From contig NZ_JAEFCA010000004.1 in assembly GCF_016405855.1 (NCBI RefSeq), positions 468,075 through 532,074 of the forward strand: a DNA stretch of 64,000 nucleotides. Reading direction: 5' to 3'. The first letter of the stretch is position 1. Each line of letters begins with the position of its first letter. Below are positions 26,941 through 34,613 of the stretch, piece by piece. A program made the translations under genes and the position numbers. Source of the DNA: Flavobacterium sp. IB48 (GTDB lineage Bacteria > Bacteroidota > Bacteroidia > Flavobacteriales > Flavobacteriaceae). Under the pieces are notes generated by a model. That model was not told the DNA's origin and ran no database searches. It saw nothing but the letters and a program-made list of their open reading frames with translations.

Positions 26941-28287
26941 TTATTTTTTTTTCTTCTTCTCATTTCTTGTCTTCAACATATTTCTGTTAACAGAACCATG
27001 CGTTTTCTTTTTGGTTTTTGAAGGACCACCAAGATTGACTTTTTGGTTCTTTTTAGATTTTTCATGGAAAGCACCGTCACCTTCTAGTTTTGGTTTTTTC
27101 AGTAGAAACTTTCTAGGTAATTTATCTTTTTCAGCTTCAATTAACTTTTCTGAAATTTCAACTTCTTCAGGAAAATCGGCAATTTCAAGCTCTTGATCCA
27201 TTAAAAGTTCCGTTTCTATTTTAAATTCTTCTTCTCTTGGAGTAACAAAACTAATTGCTGTTCCCGTTGCGTCTGCACGACCCGTACGACCAATTCTGTG
27301 CATATACAATTCTGGTTCTTCTGGAAGTTCGAAGTTAATTATGTGGGTAATATTCGAAATATCCAAACCTCTTGCCATAACGTCGGTTGTAATTAAACCG
27401 CGAAGATTTCCTTCTTGAAATTCGGCCATTGTACTCAAACGGTAATTTTGAGATTTGTTGGAGTGAATTACACCAAATTGTCCATCAAAAAGCTCGTCGA
27501 TACGATTGAAAAGCATATCCGAAATCTTTTTGTTATTTACGAAAACTAGAATACGGCTCATGCTTTCGTCAGTTTCCAGTAAATATTTTAAAAGGTTTAC
27601 TTTGGTATTAAAATTCGGAACGTTATAAGTAAGCTGTGTAATTTTTTCTAGTGGAGTTCCTGATGGAGCTAATGTCACCTCTTCAGGAAAATCAAAATAA
27701 TCATTTAACAAATCATCAACTTCATCTGTCATTGTTGCAGAGAACAGAATATTTTGACGTTTAGTTTTCATCATTGCAAAAAGCGAAGTAAGCTGTGGTC
27801 TGAAACCTAAATTCAGCATTTCGTCAAACTCGTCAATTACTAATTTTTGTGTTTCGTCAAAACGAACTACCGCGTCAAGTGCTAAATCCATAGTACGTCC
27901 TGGTGTTCCAACTAAAATGTCGACACCTTCATAAACGGCTTTTTTTTGAGTATTGATGTTTACACCACCGTAAATACCTAAAGTTTTAACCGACATGTAT
28001 GTAGTCAGTTTCTCTACTTCTTCTACAACCTGAACTACTAATTCACGAGTTGGAACAAGGATTACAATCTTTGGTGTATTGGTATGAGTAAATTTGTACA
28101 GCTTTAAAAGAGGCAGTAAATAAGCAAATGTTTTACCAGTTCCGGTTTGTGCAATTCCCATCATATCACGTCCAGACATGATTACAGAAAAAGATTTTTC
28201 TTGAATAGGAGTAGGCGTAACAAATCCTAATTCGTCAACTGCTTTTTGTAATGATTTTGGAAGATTAAATTTTTCGAAAGTGCTCAT
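26941..28287 (-). CDS. DEAD-box RNA helicase (RhlE-like), motif II is DEFD
   Basis: A 448-residue ATP-dependent RNA helicase for ribosome biogenesis or RNA turnover. Motifs in order are Q motif TPTPIQ (about 24-29), Walker A AQTGTGKT (46-53), PTRELV (79-84), GG, TPGR (128-131), motif II DEFD (152-155), SAT and HRIGRTGR. Motif II has Phe in place of Ala, which leaves the catalytic acidic residues. The C-terminal 50-60 residues form a lysine-rich tail ending NEKKKKK that probably binds RNA. Full length, single gene. Confidence 0.95.
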   Translation of the reverse strand: MSTFEKFNLPKSLQKAVDELGFVTPTPIQEKSFSVIMSGRDMMGIAQTGTGKTFAYLLPLLKLYKFTHTNTPKIVILVPTRELVVQVVEEVEKLTTYMSVKTLGIYGGVNINTQKKAVYEGVDILVGTPGRTMDLALDAVVRFDETQKLVIDEFDEMLNLGFRPQLTSLFAMMKTKRQNILFSATMTDEVDDLLNDYFDFPEEVTLAPSGTPLEKITQLTYNVPNFNTKVNLLKYLLETDESMSRILVFVNNKKISDMLFNRIDELFDGQFGVIHSNKSQNYRLSTMAEFQEGNLRGLITTDVMARGLDISNITHIINFELPEEPELYMHRIGRTGRADATGTAISFVTPREEEFKIETELLMDQELEIADFPEEVEISEKLIEAEKDKLPRKFLLKKPKLEGDGAFHEKSKKNQKVNLGGPSKTKKKTHGSVNRNMLKTRNEKKKKK

Positions 28288-28372
28288 TTGCTTTAAATTT
28301 TGTGCAAATGTACGTTAAATTCATGGTTTTTTGTTGAATTTGTAATTTTTGATGTCGTATTATCACTTTGAA

Positions 28373-28440
28373 TGTCACTCTGAGCGAAGTCGAAGAGCGT
28401 AACAATTGGAACGTGGGCTTCGACTTCGCTCAGCCTGACA
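28373..28440. repeat. Dispersed inverted repeat, 'CTCTGAGCGAAGTCGAAG' type
   Basis: Left arm (28373-28395, TGTCACTCTGAGCGAAGTCG...) and right arm (28418-28440, ...GACTTCGCTCAGCCTGACA) are reverse complements at 21 of 23 positions around a 22-nt spacer. The same palindrome type is scattered through many Bacteroidota genomes to my knowledge. It lies between two minus-strand genes and can form a strong hairpin without a T-run. Confidence 0.8.
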
Positions 28441-28467
28441 GTTGTATATTTTTAGATTTTAAAAAGT

Positions 28468-29232
28468 TTAAAAACCTTCAAAAACACCCAATCCAAATAA
28501 AGCAAAATCATATTTTACAGGATCTTTTGCATCCATTTCTCTCAATTTGGTGTCTAATTCCAATAGAGCTTTGGCATCATTTTGCTTTCGCGAAAGAATA
28601 CCAAGTTTGCGGGCAACATTTCCAGAATGAACATCTAATGGGCAAGATAAAACTGAAGGAGAAATGCTTTTCCAAATTCCTAAATCGACTCCTTTAGCAT
28701 CTTGTCGCACCATCCATCGCAGATACATGTTGATTCTCTTAGCCGCTGAATTGTTCAACGGATCTGAAATATGTTTCTGAGTTCTTGCTAAATGATCTGT
28801 TTCAAAAAATATCTTTTTGAATTCGCTGATGCTTTTCTGTAAACTGTCTTTTTCTTGATTTTTAGCAAAAACAGATTCTAATCCGTTGTGATTTTTGTAA
28901 ATGTTATTTAAACCTTTTATGAAACCCGCAAAATCATGTCCGTTAAAAGTTCTATGGACGAATGTTTCCAATCTTGCCAAGTCCTCATCTGAATGTGACA
29001 TAACAAAATCGTATGGCGTATTGCCCATTAATTCCATCATTTTATGCGAATTCTTGATAATCATTTTACGATTTCCCCAAGCAATAGAAGCGCTTAAGAA
29101 ACCTGCGATTTCAATATCTTCTTTTTGAGTGAAGAGATGCGGAATTTGAACAGGGTCACTTTCGATGAAATCCTGATTGTTATATTGAATGACTTTTTCG
29201 TCTAGAAATTCTTTGAGTTCTTTTTGGTTCAT
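28468..29232 (-). CDS. TIGR02757/DUF2400 family protein
   Basis: A 254-residue soluble protein of the TIGR02757 family. Diagnostic segments are AGFLSASIAWGNRKMI, LRWMVRQDAKGVDLG, LDVHSGNVARKLG and the end DPVKYDFALFGLGV. The last parts recall helix-hairpin-helix DNA glycosylases in layout (a Lys/Arg-rich helix followed by a His-Asp region), so nucleic acid binding is plausible, but the function is not known. It is followed on its minus strand by a long hairpin and the helicase gene. Confidence 0.9.
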   Translation of the reverse strand: MNQKELKEFLDEKVIQYNNQDFIESDPVQIPHLFTQKEDIEIAGFLSASIAWGNRKMIIKNSHKMMELMGNTPYDFVMSHSDEDLARLETFVHRTFNGHDFAGFIKGLNNIYKNHNGLESVFAKNQEKDSLQKSISEFKKIFFETDHLARTQKHISDPLNNSAAKRINMYLRWMVRQDAKGVDLGIWKSISPSVLSCPLDVHSGNVARKLGILSRKQNDAKALLELDTKLREMDAKDPVKYDFALFGLGVFEGF

Positions 29233-29263
29233 ATTGAAATGAAATCTTCTTATGTGTTCGAGT

Positions 29264-29345
29264 GCCCTAGCCCTGATGGGAGGGAAAATCCTTTTATGCC
29301 GGGGTTCGGCATAAAAGATTGGAAGGACAGCAGGAAATAGCTCCT
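29264..29345. repeat. Structured ~82-bp dispersed element, copy 1
   Basis: Reads GCCCTAGCCCTGATGGGAGG..., then a hairpin TTTTATGCCG-gggtt-CGGCATAAAA, then a tail ending CAGGAAATAGCTCCT. A second copy lies inverted at 53166-53245, with the same outer sequence but a different hairpin sequence that still pairs. It is in the gap between two minus-strand genes and has no ORF. Confidence 0.85.
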
Positions 29346-29352
29346 GATTATT

Positions 29353-30231
29353 CTAATTACTGATTTGGCCGTCAACCATAACTAATTTTCTATCAGCCAT
29401 GTTGGCTAATTCTTCGTTATGTGTTACAATAACAAAAGTTTGTCCGAACTCATCACGAAGCTGGAAAAATAGCTGATGCAGGTTTTCTGCAGAATGAGTA
29501 TCTAGATTTCCAGAAGGTTCATCGGCAAAAATGACATCTGGTTTATTGATTAAAGCTCTCGCAACGGCAACACGCTGTTGTTCTCCGCCAGAGAGTTCGC
29601 TTGGTTTATGATTAATTCTGTGCGAAAGCCCAAGATAATTCAATAATTTTTTTGCTTCTTCTTCTGTTTCGGCTGTTTTTTTGCCTGCAATATGAGCTGG
29701 AATGCAGACATTTTCTAAGGCTGTAAACTCAGGCAAAAGCTGATGGAATTGAAAAATGAATCCTAAATTTAAATTTCTAAAATCGGATAAAACTTTGTCT
29801 TGTTTGCTTTTCTTTTTGAAATATCGGCTGTAATAAAAAAACAATAATAGAGTAGGTGCAAGTATCACTGCCCATGTGCCATAACCGAAAATATCATTTT
29901 CTATTTTACTTCTAAAAAATAATACAAAAACTGCTAATAAAACAAAGTAAAAAGCTCCTAACCAAGTAATGATTTTGAATGCTTTTTCTTGGTTTGAGTT
30001 GTCATTTTTGATGTTTTGCAGTTCCAAAACATTTTTTCCGTTAATAGTTAGAGATGAATCTGGATTATGATCGGGTTTATCTAAAGTTCCTAGAATTTGT
30101 AACAAAGTTGTTTTTCCAGCACCCGAAGCACCAACGATAGAAACAATTTCGCCTTTTTTAATATGTAAATCGACACCTTTTAATACTTCAAGTTTGTCGT
30201 AGAATTTATGAATGTTTTTTGCGTGTATCAT
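29353..30231 (-). CDS. LolD-like ABC transporter ATPase with an inserted membrane hairpin
   Basis: A 292-residue ABC ATPase most like the lipoprotein-release ATPase LolD. Walker A GASGAGKTT is at 34-42, the signature LSGGEQQ at 213-219, Walker B VIFADEP at 233-239 and the switch His at 271. Ordinary LolD is about 225-230 residues long. Here about 70 residues (roughly 72-146) are inserted between the Walker A beta-subdomain and the Q-loop segment LGFIFQFHQLLPEF. The insert carries two hydrophobic helices (about 88-106 and 119-136) joined by a short polar turn and flanked by Lys-rich ends. The reading frame is intact. No LolC/E-type permease gene is adjacent. Confidence 0.88.
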   Translation of the reverse strand: MIHAKNIHKFYDKLEVLKGVDLHIKKGEIVSIVGASGAGKTTLLQILGTLDKPDHNPDSSLTINGKNVLELQNIKNDNSNQEKAFKIITWLGAFYFVLLAVFVLFFRSKIENDIFGYGTWAVILAPTLLLFFYYSRYFKKKSKQDKVLSDFRNLNLGFIFQFHQLLPEFTALENVCIPAHIAGKKTAETEEEAKKLLNYLGLSHRINHKPSELSGGEQQRVAVARALINKPDVIFADEPSGNLDTHSAENLHQLFFQLRDEFGQTFVIVTHNEELANMADRKLVMVDGQISN

Positions 30232-30452
30232 TTGATGAAACTGTTTTTACAAAGAAACGAAGATTATGCTCAAAATCAAATTACAATATGTAAAATCCCA
30301 AATTCCAAAAAGAGCGAGTTGATTTTATAAAATCTAAAATTTAAAATCGGTACGTAAATTGATATGGGAATATTGAAAATTAAATTTAGAAAAGAAATAA
30401 TAGTATTTCGAGAATAATTTTTAATTTCGATTAACTTAAAAATGAATGTGTT

Positions 30453-30737
30453 ATGCAAGATTTAGAAGTTGCAGAAGATGACAGAATGTCGAAACTACTC
30501 ATTGGATTGGTTTTGGACGGAATTGGTATGATTTCTTTTTCGATTCCGTTTCTAGGGGAGTTTTCAGATGTAATTTGGGCGCCGATTGCTGCTCTAATTA
30601 TGTCAAGAATGTATAAAGGAAGAGTAGGGAAAGTGGCAGGAGTCTTGACTTTTCTGGAGGAAATACTGCCTTTTACTGATGTTATTCCGTCTTTTACTCT
30701 TACTTGGATTTATACTTATTTCTTCCAGAAAAAATAA
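30453..30737 (+). CDS. Small membrane protein, unknown
   Basis: A 94-residue protein with three hydrophobic stretches (about 15-35, 37-50 and 75-90) and the conserved-looking turn SRMYKGRVGKVAG between the second and third. It starts MQDLEVAEDDRMSK. It is transcribed alone, divergent from the ABC gene across an AT-rich gap (30232-30452), and ends 26 nt before the convergent neighbour. Not a family I can name. Confidence 0.7.
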   Translation: MQDLEVAEDDRMSKLLIGLVLDGIGMISFSIPFLGEFSDVIWAPIAALIMSRMYKGRVGKVAGVLTFLEEILPFTDVIPSFTLTWIYTYFFQKK

Positions 30738-30762
30738 AAAAGTTAAGAGCTATAGAAAGGAA

Positions 30763-31065
30763 CTAATCCTTAAATAAAAAACCAAGTCCCATGTTTTTAA
30801 GCATTTTCTTTTCGAAGTTCCAAAAGAATTTAAATTGCCCAAAAATAGTTCCGATCGCAACTAATAAAACTTGGTAAATTGGAAAGATAATTATAAGGCG
30901 AATGAGTGTAAACCAGCCTCCAAAATCTTCTTTAGTAATTCCCAGCCAAACGCAGAATGGTTTAGACAGCCACGCAGATGCCGATCCTGTGATGGCAAAA
31001 ACGATAAATATAATTATGGCTTGTAAATTGGAGGTGATTCCCCAGCGTTTTTTTAATCTGTTCAT
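30763..31065 (-). CDS. Small membrane protein, DUF6787-like
   Basis: A 100-residue integral membrane protein with helices at about 15-33 and 49-70 and the signature MNRLKKRWGITSNLQ at its start and QFKFFWNFEKKML near its end. I associate this ending with a small flavobacterial DUF (6787) of unknown function; the assignment is from memory. It begins 31 nt after the stop of the lipoprotein gene to its right. Confidence 0.7.
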   Translation of the reverse strand: MNRLKKRWGITSNLQAIIIFIVFAITGSASAWLSKPFCVWLGITKEDFGGWFTLIRLIIIFPIYQVLLVAIGTIFGQFKFFWNFEKKMLKNMGLGFLFKD

Positions 31066-31096
31066 TGCTATTTGTAATGATTACAAATATAGTATA

Positions 31097-31534
31097 TTAT
31101 CTTGAGGGAACATAACCCCAAAGCTTTTGTTTGTAAGTATTTTGAAAATAAATCATGTAATTGTAAATTAAGTAATTTACTTCGTAGCCATAATGAATAT
31201 CTGGGCGATAATCAATAGACATTTCGTATAAATTTGGATTGTAACGCTGTGGTTGTAAAACACGATTGTTCCATTCGGTTACGTACAGATTGTTTTTGTT
31301 TTCAAGATATTGCAATGAATAATAGTTTCGTGGATAGGCTCTAGAAGCGAGCCAAGTAGAGAATCCATTATCAATGATGATAACTTCGTATTCTAATGAA
31401 TCATTTGCAATTCTAACGGTATCATTTACTTTTTTGTTTGGTGTAGCAGTATCTGTACTGGCGATATTCTTAGAAGCCGATGAACACGCAATAATGGTAA
31501 ATAAAACAATTAATATGGAAATGCACTTTTTCAT
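31097..31534 (-). CDS. DUF6146-like lipoprotein
   Basis: A 145-residue lipoprotein with Cys17 (FTIIACSSASK). After a threonine-rich linker, the conserved body runs EYEVIIIDNGFSTWLASRAY to HYGYEVNYLIYNYMIYFQNT. This aromatic-rich body is characteristic of a flavobacterial DUF (6146). Function unknown; probably in the outer or inner membrane leaflet facing the periplasm. It is the first gene of a two-gene run with the small membrane protein. Confidence 0.78.
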   Translation of the reverse strand: MKKCISILIVLFTIIACSSASKNIASTDTATPNKKVNDTVRIANDSLEYEVIIIDNGFSTWLASRAYPRNYYSLQYLENKNNLYVTEWNNRVLQPQRYNPNLYEMSIDYRPDIHYGYEVNYLIYNYMIYFQNTYKQKLWGYVPSR

Positions 31535-31607
31535 GTCTTAAATTTACGAATATCTGATGAAAAGAGAATGGGGTTTAACATTCTTTTGAAGGTTCAAAGG
31601 TGTAAAT

Positions 31608-31644
31608 AAAAAGCTGTTTGCAAGAATTGCAAACAGCTTTTTAA
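31608..31644. terminator. Terminator of the DUF937 gene
   Basis: AAAAAGCTGTTTGCAA and TTGCAAACAGCTTTTT pair perfectly around a 3-nt loop, giving T-runs on both strands. It lies 45 nt past the stop of the minus-strand gene at 31689. Confidence 0.85.
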
Positions 31645-31688
31645 TATTTTGAAGGCTTTGTTGCTTTGCAACTCCGACTCTTTGTTTA

Positions 31689-32252
31689 TTATTTACTTCC
31701 AAATAGTTTTCCAATAAAACCTGCGATTCCTCCTTTACTTTTGGTCACTACAAGAACATCTGCAACGTCAACTTTTCCGTCGTTATTTTGGTCAAGGCCA
31801 AATTGCATTCCGTATTTAGAAATGGTGTCCATTATTCCCGAAGCTTGTCCGCTGTTTCCTGAAATTGAATTTATAATATCTGAAATTTGAAAACTGCTAT
31901 CGTTCGGATCTTTTGCTTTATTCACTAGAGAACCTAAAATCTGTGGAATTAAATTGGAAGCAACTCCATTTGAATCGGCACTGCTTAAACCGAATTTTTC
32001 GCCAAGATTTCCACTTAGTTGTTGCTGAATTTGTTGCACTACCGGATTTGAGCTGTCAATGGCTGAACTTCCATTGAATAATCCAGCAATTTGATCAGTT
32101 CCGCCTTCAGAAACAATCTTTTTTAATCCTTCAAAAATAGAATTGCTGGTTTCGCTAATAACAGCTTCGTTATGTTCATTTGGGATGGCGTTATTGTTTA
32201 CAACTGCATCACCTCCATATTGTTGCACTAATTGAGTTAATTGTTCAAACAT
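31689..32252 (-). CDS. DUF937 protein with a calcium-type loop at the C-terminus
   Basis: A 187-residue soluble protein. Residues 1 to about 140 match the DUF937 pattern: MFEQLTQLVQQYGGDAV, then VQQIQQQLSGNLGEKFGLS, IPQILGSLVNK and the ISGNSGQASGI segment. Near the C-terminus a D-x-N-x-D-G-x-x-D-x-x-D loop (154-165) matches an EF-hand or dockerin-type calcium loop, and a hydrophobic GGIAGFIGKLFGSK tail follows. No signal peptide is seen. The DUF937 fold (YidB-like) has no clear enzyme role; the added loop is the interesting part. Confidence 0.85.
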   Translation of the reverse strand: MFEQLTQLVQQYGGDAVVNNNAIPNEHNEAVISETSNSIFEGLKKIVSEGGTDQIAGLFNGSSAIDSSNPVVQQIQQQLSGNLGEKFGLSSADSNGVASNLIPQILGSLVNKAKDPNDSSFQISDIINSISGNSGQASGIMDTISKYGMQFGLDQNNDGKVDVADVLVVTKSKGGIAGFIGKLFGSK

Positions 32253-32296
32253 GATTTTTAGGATTTAGATTAGAACTCAAATTTAAACAAAAAAAG

Positions 32297-32332
32297 AAAG
32301 GGATTTATTAAACAATGTTAATAAATCCCTTT
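32297..32332 (-). terminator. Terminator of the serC-serA run
   Basis: AAAGGGATTTATTAA and TTAATAAATCCCTTT form a 15-bp stem; on the minus strand it is followed by CTTTTTTT. It lies 24 nt past the serA stop. Confidence 0.88.
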
Positions 32333-32355
32333 GCAAGTAATTTAATTATAAGTGA

Positions 32356-33306
32356 TTAGCTTAACAAAGTAATAATTTGTGATGCTAATTCAGTACCAAT
32401 TCTGTCTTGTGCTTCTCCAGTCGCAGCTCCAATGTGTGGAGTTAATGAAATTTTAGAGTGCATTAAGATTGCCATTTCTGGTTTTGGTTCGTTTTCGAAA
32501 ACATCTAAACCAGCAAAAGCAACTTTTCCTGAATCTAAAGCTTTTACCAAAGCTACTTCATCAATAACACCACCACGAGCACAATTCACGATTCCAACAC
32601 CATCTTTCATGATTTCAAGTTCTTTTTCTCCAATGATATAACCATTTTGAGCAGGAACGTGCAATGTAATGAAATCAGCTTCTTTAAATAAAGACTCTAA
32701 AGATTGAGAAACGATTGTAGTTGTAATTGATTGTCCGTCGAAAAATTCAACTTTTACATCAACTTGAGGAATAAAACTATCAGCTGCAATAACTTTCATT
32801 CCTAAACCAAGAGCCATTTTTGCAGTAGCTTGTCCGATACGACCAATACCAACAATACCTAAAGTTTTTCCTCTTAATTCAGTTCCGTTAGCATATGCTT
32901 TTTTCAAACCGTCAAAGTTTGAATCTCCTTCTAGAGGCATATTTCTGTTAGAATCATGTAAAAAACGTACACCATTGAATAAGTGACCGAAAACTAATTC
33001 AGCAACAGATTCTGAAGATGAAGCAGGAGTATTAATTACATGAATTCCTTTGCTTTTAGCATAATCCACATCGATATTATCCATACCAACACCACCACGA
33101 CCGATGATTTTGATACCAGGACAAGCGTCGATTATATCTTTACGAACTTTAGTTGCACTACGAACTAAAATTACGTCAACATTATTTTCATTGATATAGT
33201 TAGCTACTTGTTCTTGAGCTACTTTTGTAGTTATAACTTCAAATCCACCTTTTTCTAAGGCTAGAATTCCGCTTTTAGAAATTCCGTCATTTGCTAATAC
33301 TTTCAT
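32356..33306 (-). CDS. serA: D-3-phosphoglycerate dehydrogenase, short form
   Basis: A 316-residue NAD-dependent dehydrogenase for the first step of serine synthesis (3-phosphoglycerate to phosphohydroxypyruvate). I start at the ATG at 33306 (MKVLANDGISKSG), because the longer frame would reach into the palindrome upstream. The Rossmann motif GIVGIGRIGQATAK and the catalytic region CARGGVIDE and HIGAATGEAQ are intact. There is no C-terminal ACT domain, so allosteric inhibition by serine of the E. coli kind is not expected. It follows serC on the same strand. Confidence 0.92.
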   Translation of the reverse strand: MKVLANDGISKSGILALEKGGFEVITTKVAQEQVANYINENNVDVILVRSATKVRKDIIDACPGIKIIGRGGVGMDNIDVDYAKSKGIHVINTPASSSESVAELVFGHLFNGVRFLHDSNRNMPLEGDSNFDGLKKAYANGTELRGKTLGIVGIGRIGQATAKMALGLGMKVIAADSFIPQVDVKVEFFDGQSITTTIVSQSLESLFKEADFITLHVPAQNGYIIGEKELEIMKDGVGIVNCARGGVIDEVALVKALDSGKVAFAGLDVFENEPKPEMAILMHSKISLTPHIGAATGEAQDRIGTELASQIITLLS

Positions 33307-33326
33307 TGTGTGTTTATTGTTTATTT

Positions 33327-33440
33327 GGTGAACCGTTAATTTGTTTAATCGATAAACCAATTTTTAATTTTTTCTTTTTTGATATTTTTCTAAAGGAAAT
33401 GTTTTTACGATTAAACAGTTAAACAAATTAACGATTAACC
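33327..33440. repeat. GATTAAAC-family palindrome, copy 1
   Basis: Left arm GGTGAACCGTTAATTTGTTTAATCG (33327-33351) pairs with the right arm CGATTAAACAGTTAAACAAATTAACGATTAACC (shown as words; 33408-33440). The right arm is nearly identical to that of the second copy at 61737-61813. It fills the gap between serC and serA. Confidence 0.75.
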
Positions 33441-33449
33441 GAAAAAAAA

Positions 33450-34520
33450 TTAAACTTTAGCTTCCAAAGCTTTCATTACATCAACTAAAACCTGAACGCT
33501 TTCAATTGGCATAGCGTTGTAGATAGAAGCTCTGTAACCACCTACAGAACGGTGTCCTGGCAATCCAGAAATGTTTGCAGCTTTCCATAAAGCATCAAAA
33601 GTTTCCGTGTGTTCAGGATTGTTCAATAAGAAAGTTACGTTCATATTTGAACGATCTTCTACTGCAGCAGCACCTTTGAATAACGGGTTTCTGTCGATTT
33701 CAGCGTAAAGTAATTCTGCTTTAGCGTTGTTTAATTTTTCTACAGCAGCGATTCCGCCTTTTTCTTTAATCCACTGTAATGTTAATAAAGAAACGTAAAC
33801 AGCAAATACAGGTGGAGTATTGTACATACTTTCTCCTTTAATGTGTTTAGCGTAATCTAGCATACTAGGAATTGTTCTTCCGTTTTTGCCTAAGATTTCT
33901 TCTTTAACTACTACCAATGTAGTTCCAGCAGGTCCCATATTTTTTTGAGCTCCAGCATAGATTAAGTCGAATTTAGAAAAATCTAATTCACGTGAAAAAA
34001 TATCAGAACTCATATCGCAAACAACAGGTACGTTTGTTGCTGGAAAATCTTTCATTTGAGTTCCAAAGATAGTATTGTTGCTTGTGCAGTGGAAATAATC
34101 AGCATCAGCTGGAATTTCGTAACCTTTTGGAACATAAGTATAATTGTCTTCTTTTGAAGAAGCTACGACAACAGTATCACCGAAAAGTTTTGCTTCTTTG
34201 ATTGCTGCAGTTGCCCACGTTCCCGAATCTAAATAAGCTGCTTTTCCGTTTTCTTTCATTAAGTTGTATGGAGCCATTAAGAATGCTGTGCTGGCACCAC
34301 CTTGTAAAAATAAAGCCTGATAACCTTTTCCTTGAAGTCCTAATAATTCTAAAGCAAGGGAACGAGCCTCCTCCATAACTGCAACGAAATCTTTGCTTCG
34401 GTGCGAGATTTCAAGAATAGATAACCCTGAATCATTAAAATTTAAAATTGCTTTTGATGCCTTCTCAAAAACTTCCTGAGGTAAAATACTTGGTCCTGCG
34501 CTGTAGTTGTGTTTTTTCAT
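33450..34520 (-). CDS. serC: Phosphoserine aminotransferase
   Basis: A 356-residue PLP enzyme of class V aminotransferases that converts 3-phosphohydroxypyruvate and glutamate to phosphoserine (also used for pyridoxine synthesis). It begins MKKHNYSAGPSILP, typical of SerC. The PLP lysine is Lys193 in AGAQKNMGPAG, and the substrate loop HRSVGGYRASIYNA is present. It lies 143 nt upstream of serA on the same strand, so the first two steps of serine synthesis are paired. serB is not in the window. Confidence 0.95.
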   Translation of the reverse strand: MKKHNYSAGPSILPQEVFEKASKAILNFNDSGLSILEISHRSKDFVAVMEEARSLALELLGLQGKGYQALFLQGGASTAFLMAPYNLMKENGKAAYLDSGTWATAAIKEAKLFGDTVVVASSKEDNYTYVPKGYEIPADADYFHCTSNNTIFGTQMKDFPATNVPVVCDMSSDIFSRELDFSKFDLIYAGAQKNMGPAGTTLVVVKEEILGKNGRTIPSMLDYAKHIKGESMYNTPPVFAVYVSLLTLQWIKEKGGIAAVEKLNNAKAELLYAEIDRNPLFKGAAAVEDRSNMNVTFLLNNPEHTETFDALWKAANISGLPGHRSVGGYRASIYNAMPIESVQVLVDVMKALEAKV

Positions 34521-34613
34521 GGTTGTTGTTAATAGTCGAAAATTTTAAAGACGCAAATTTCGGTAATAAGAGCCGAAAAAGCGTTAAAATATTCGAAATA
34601 ATTAAACAATTTA

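Noticed and set aside
33307..33360. Longer start for serA (18 extra codons).
   Set aside because: The extra residues derive from the GATTAAAC palindrome; the ATG at 33306 begins the conserved MKVLANDGIS strand.
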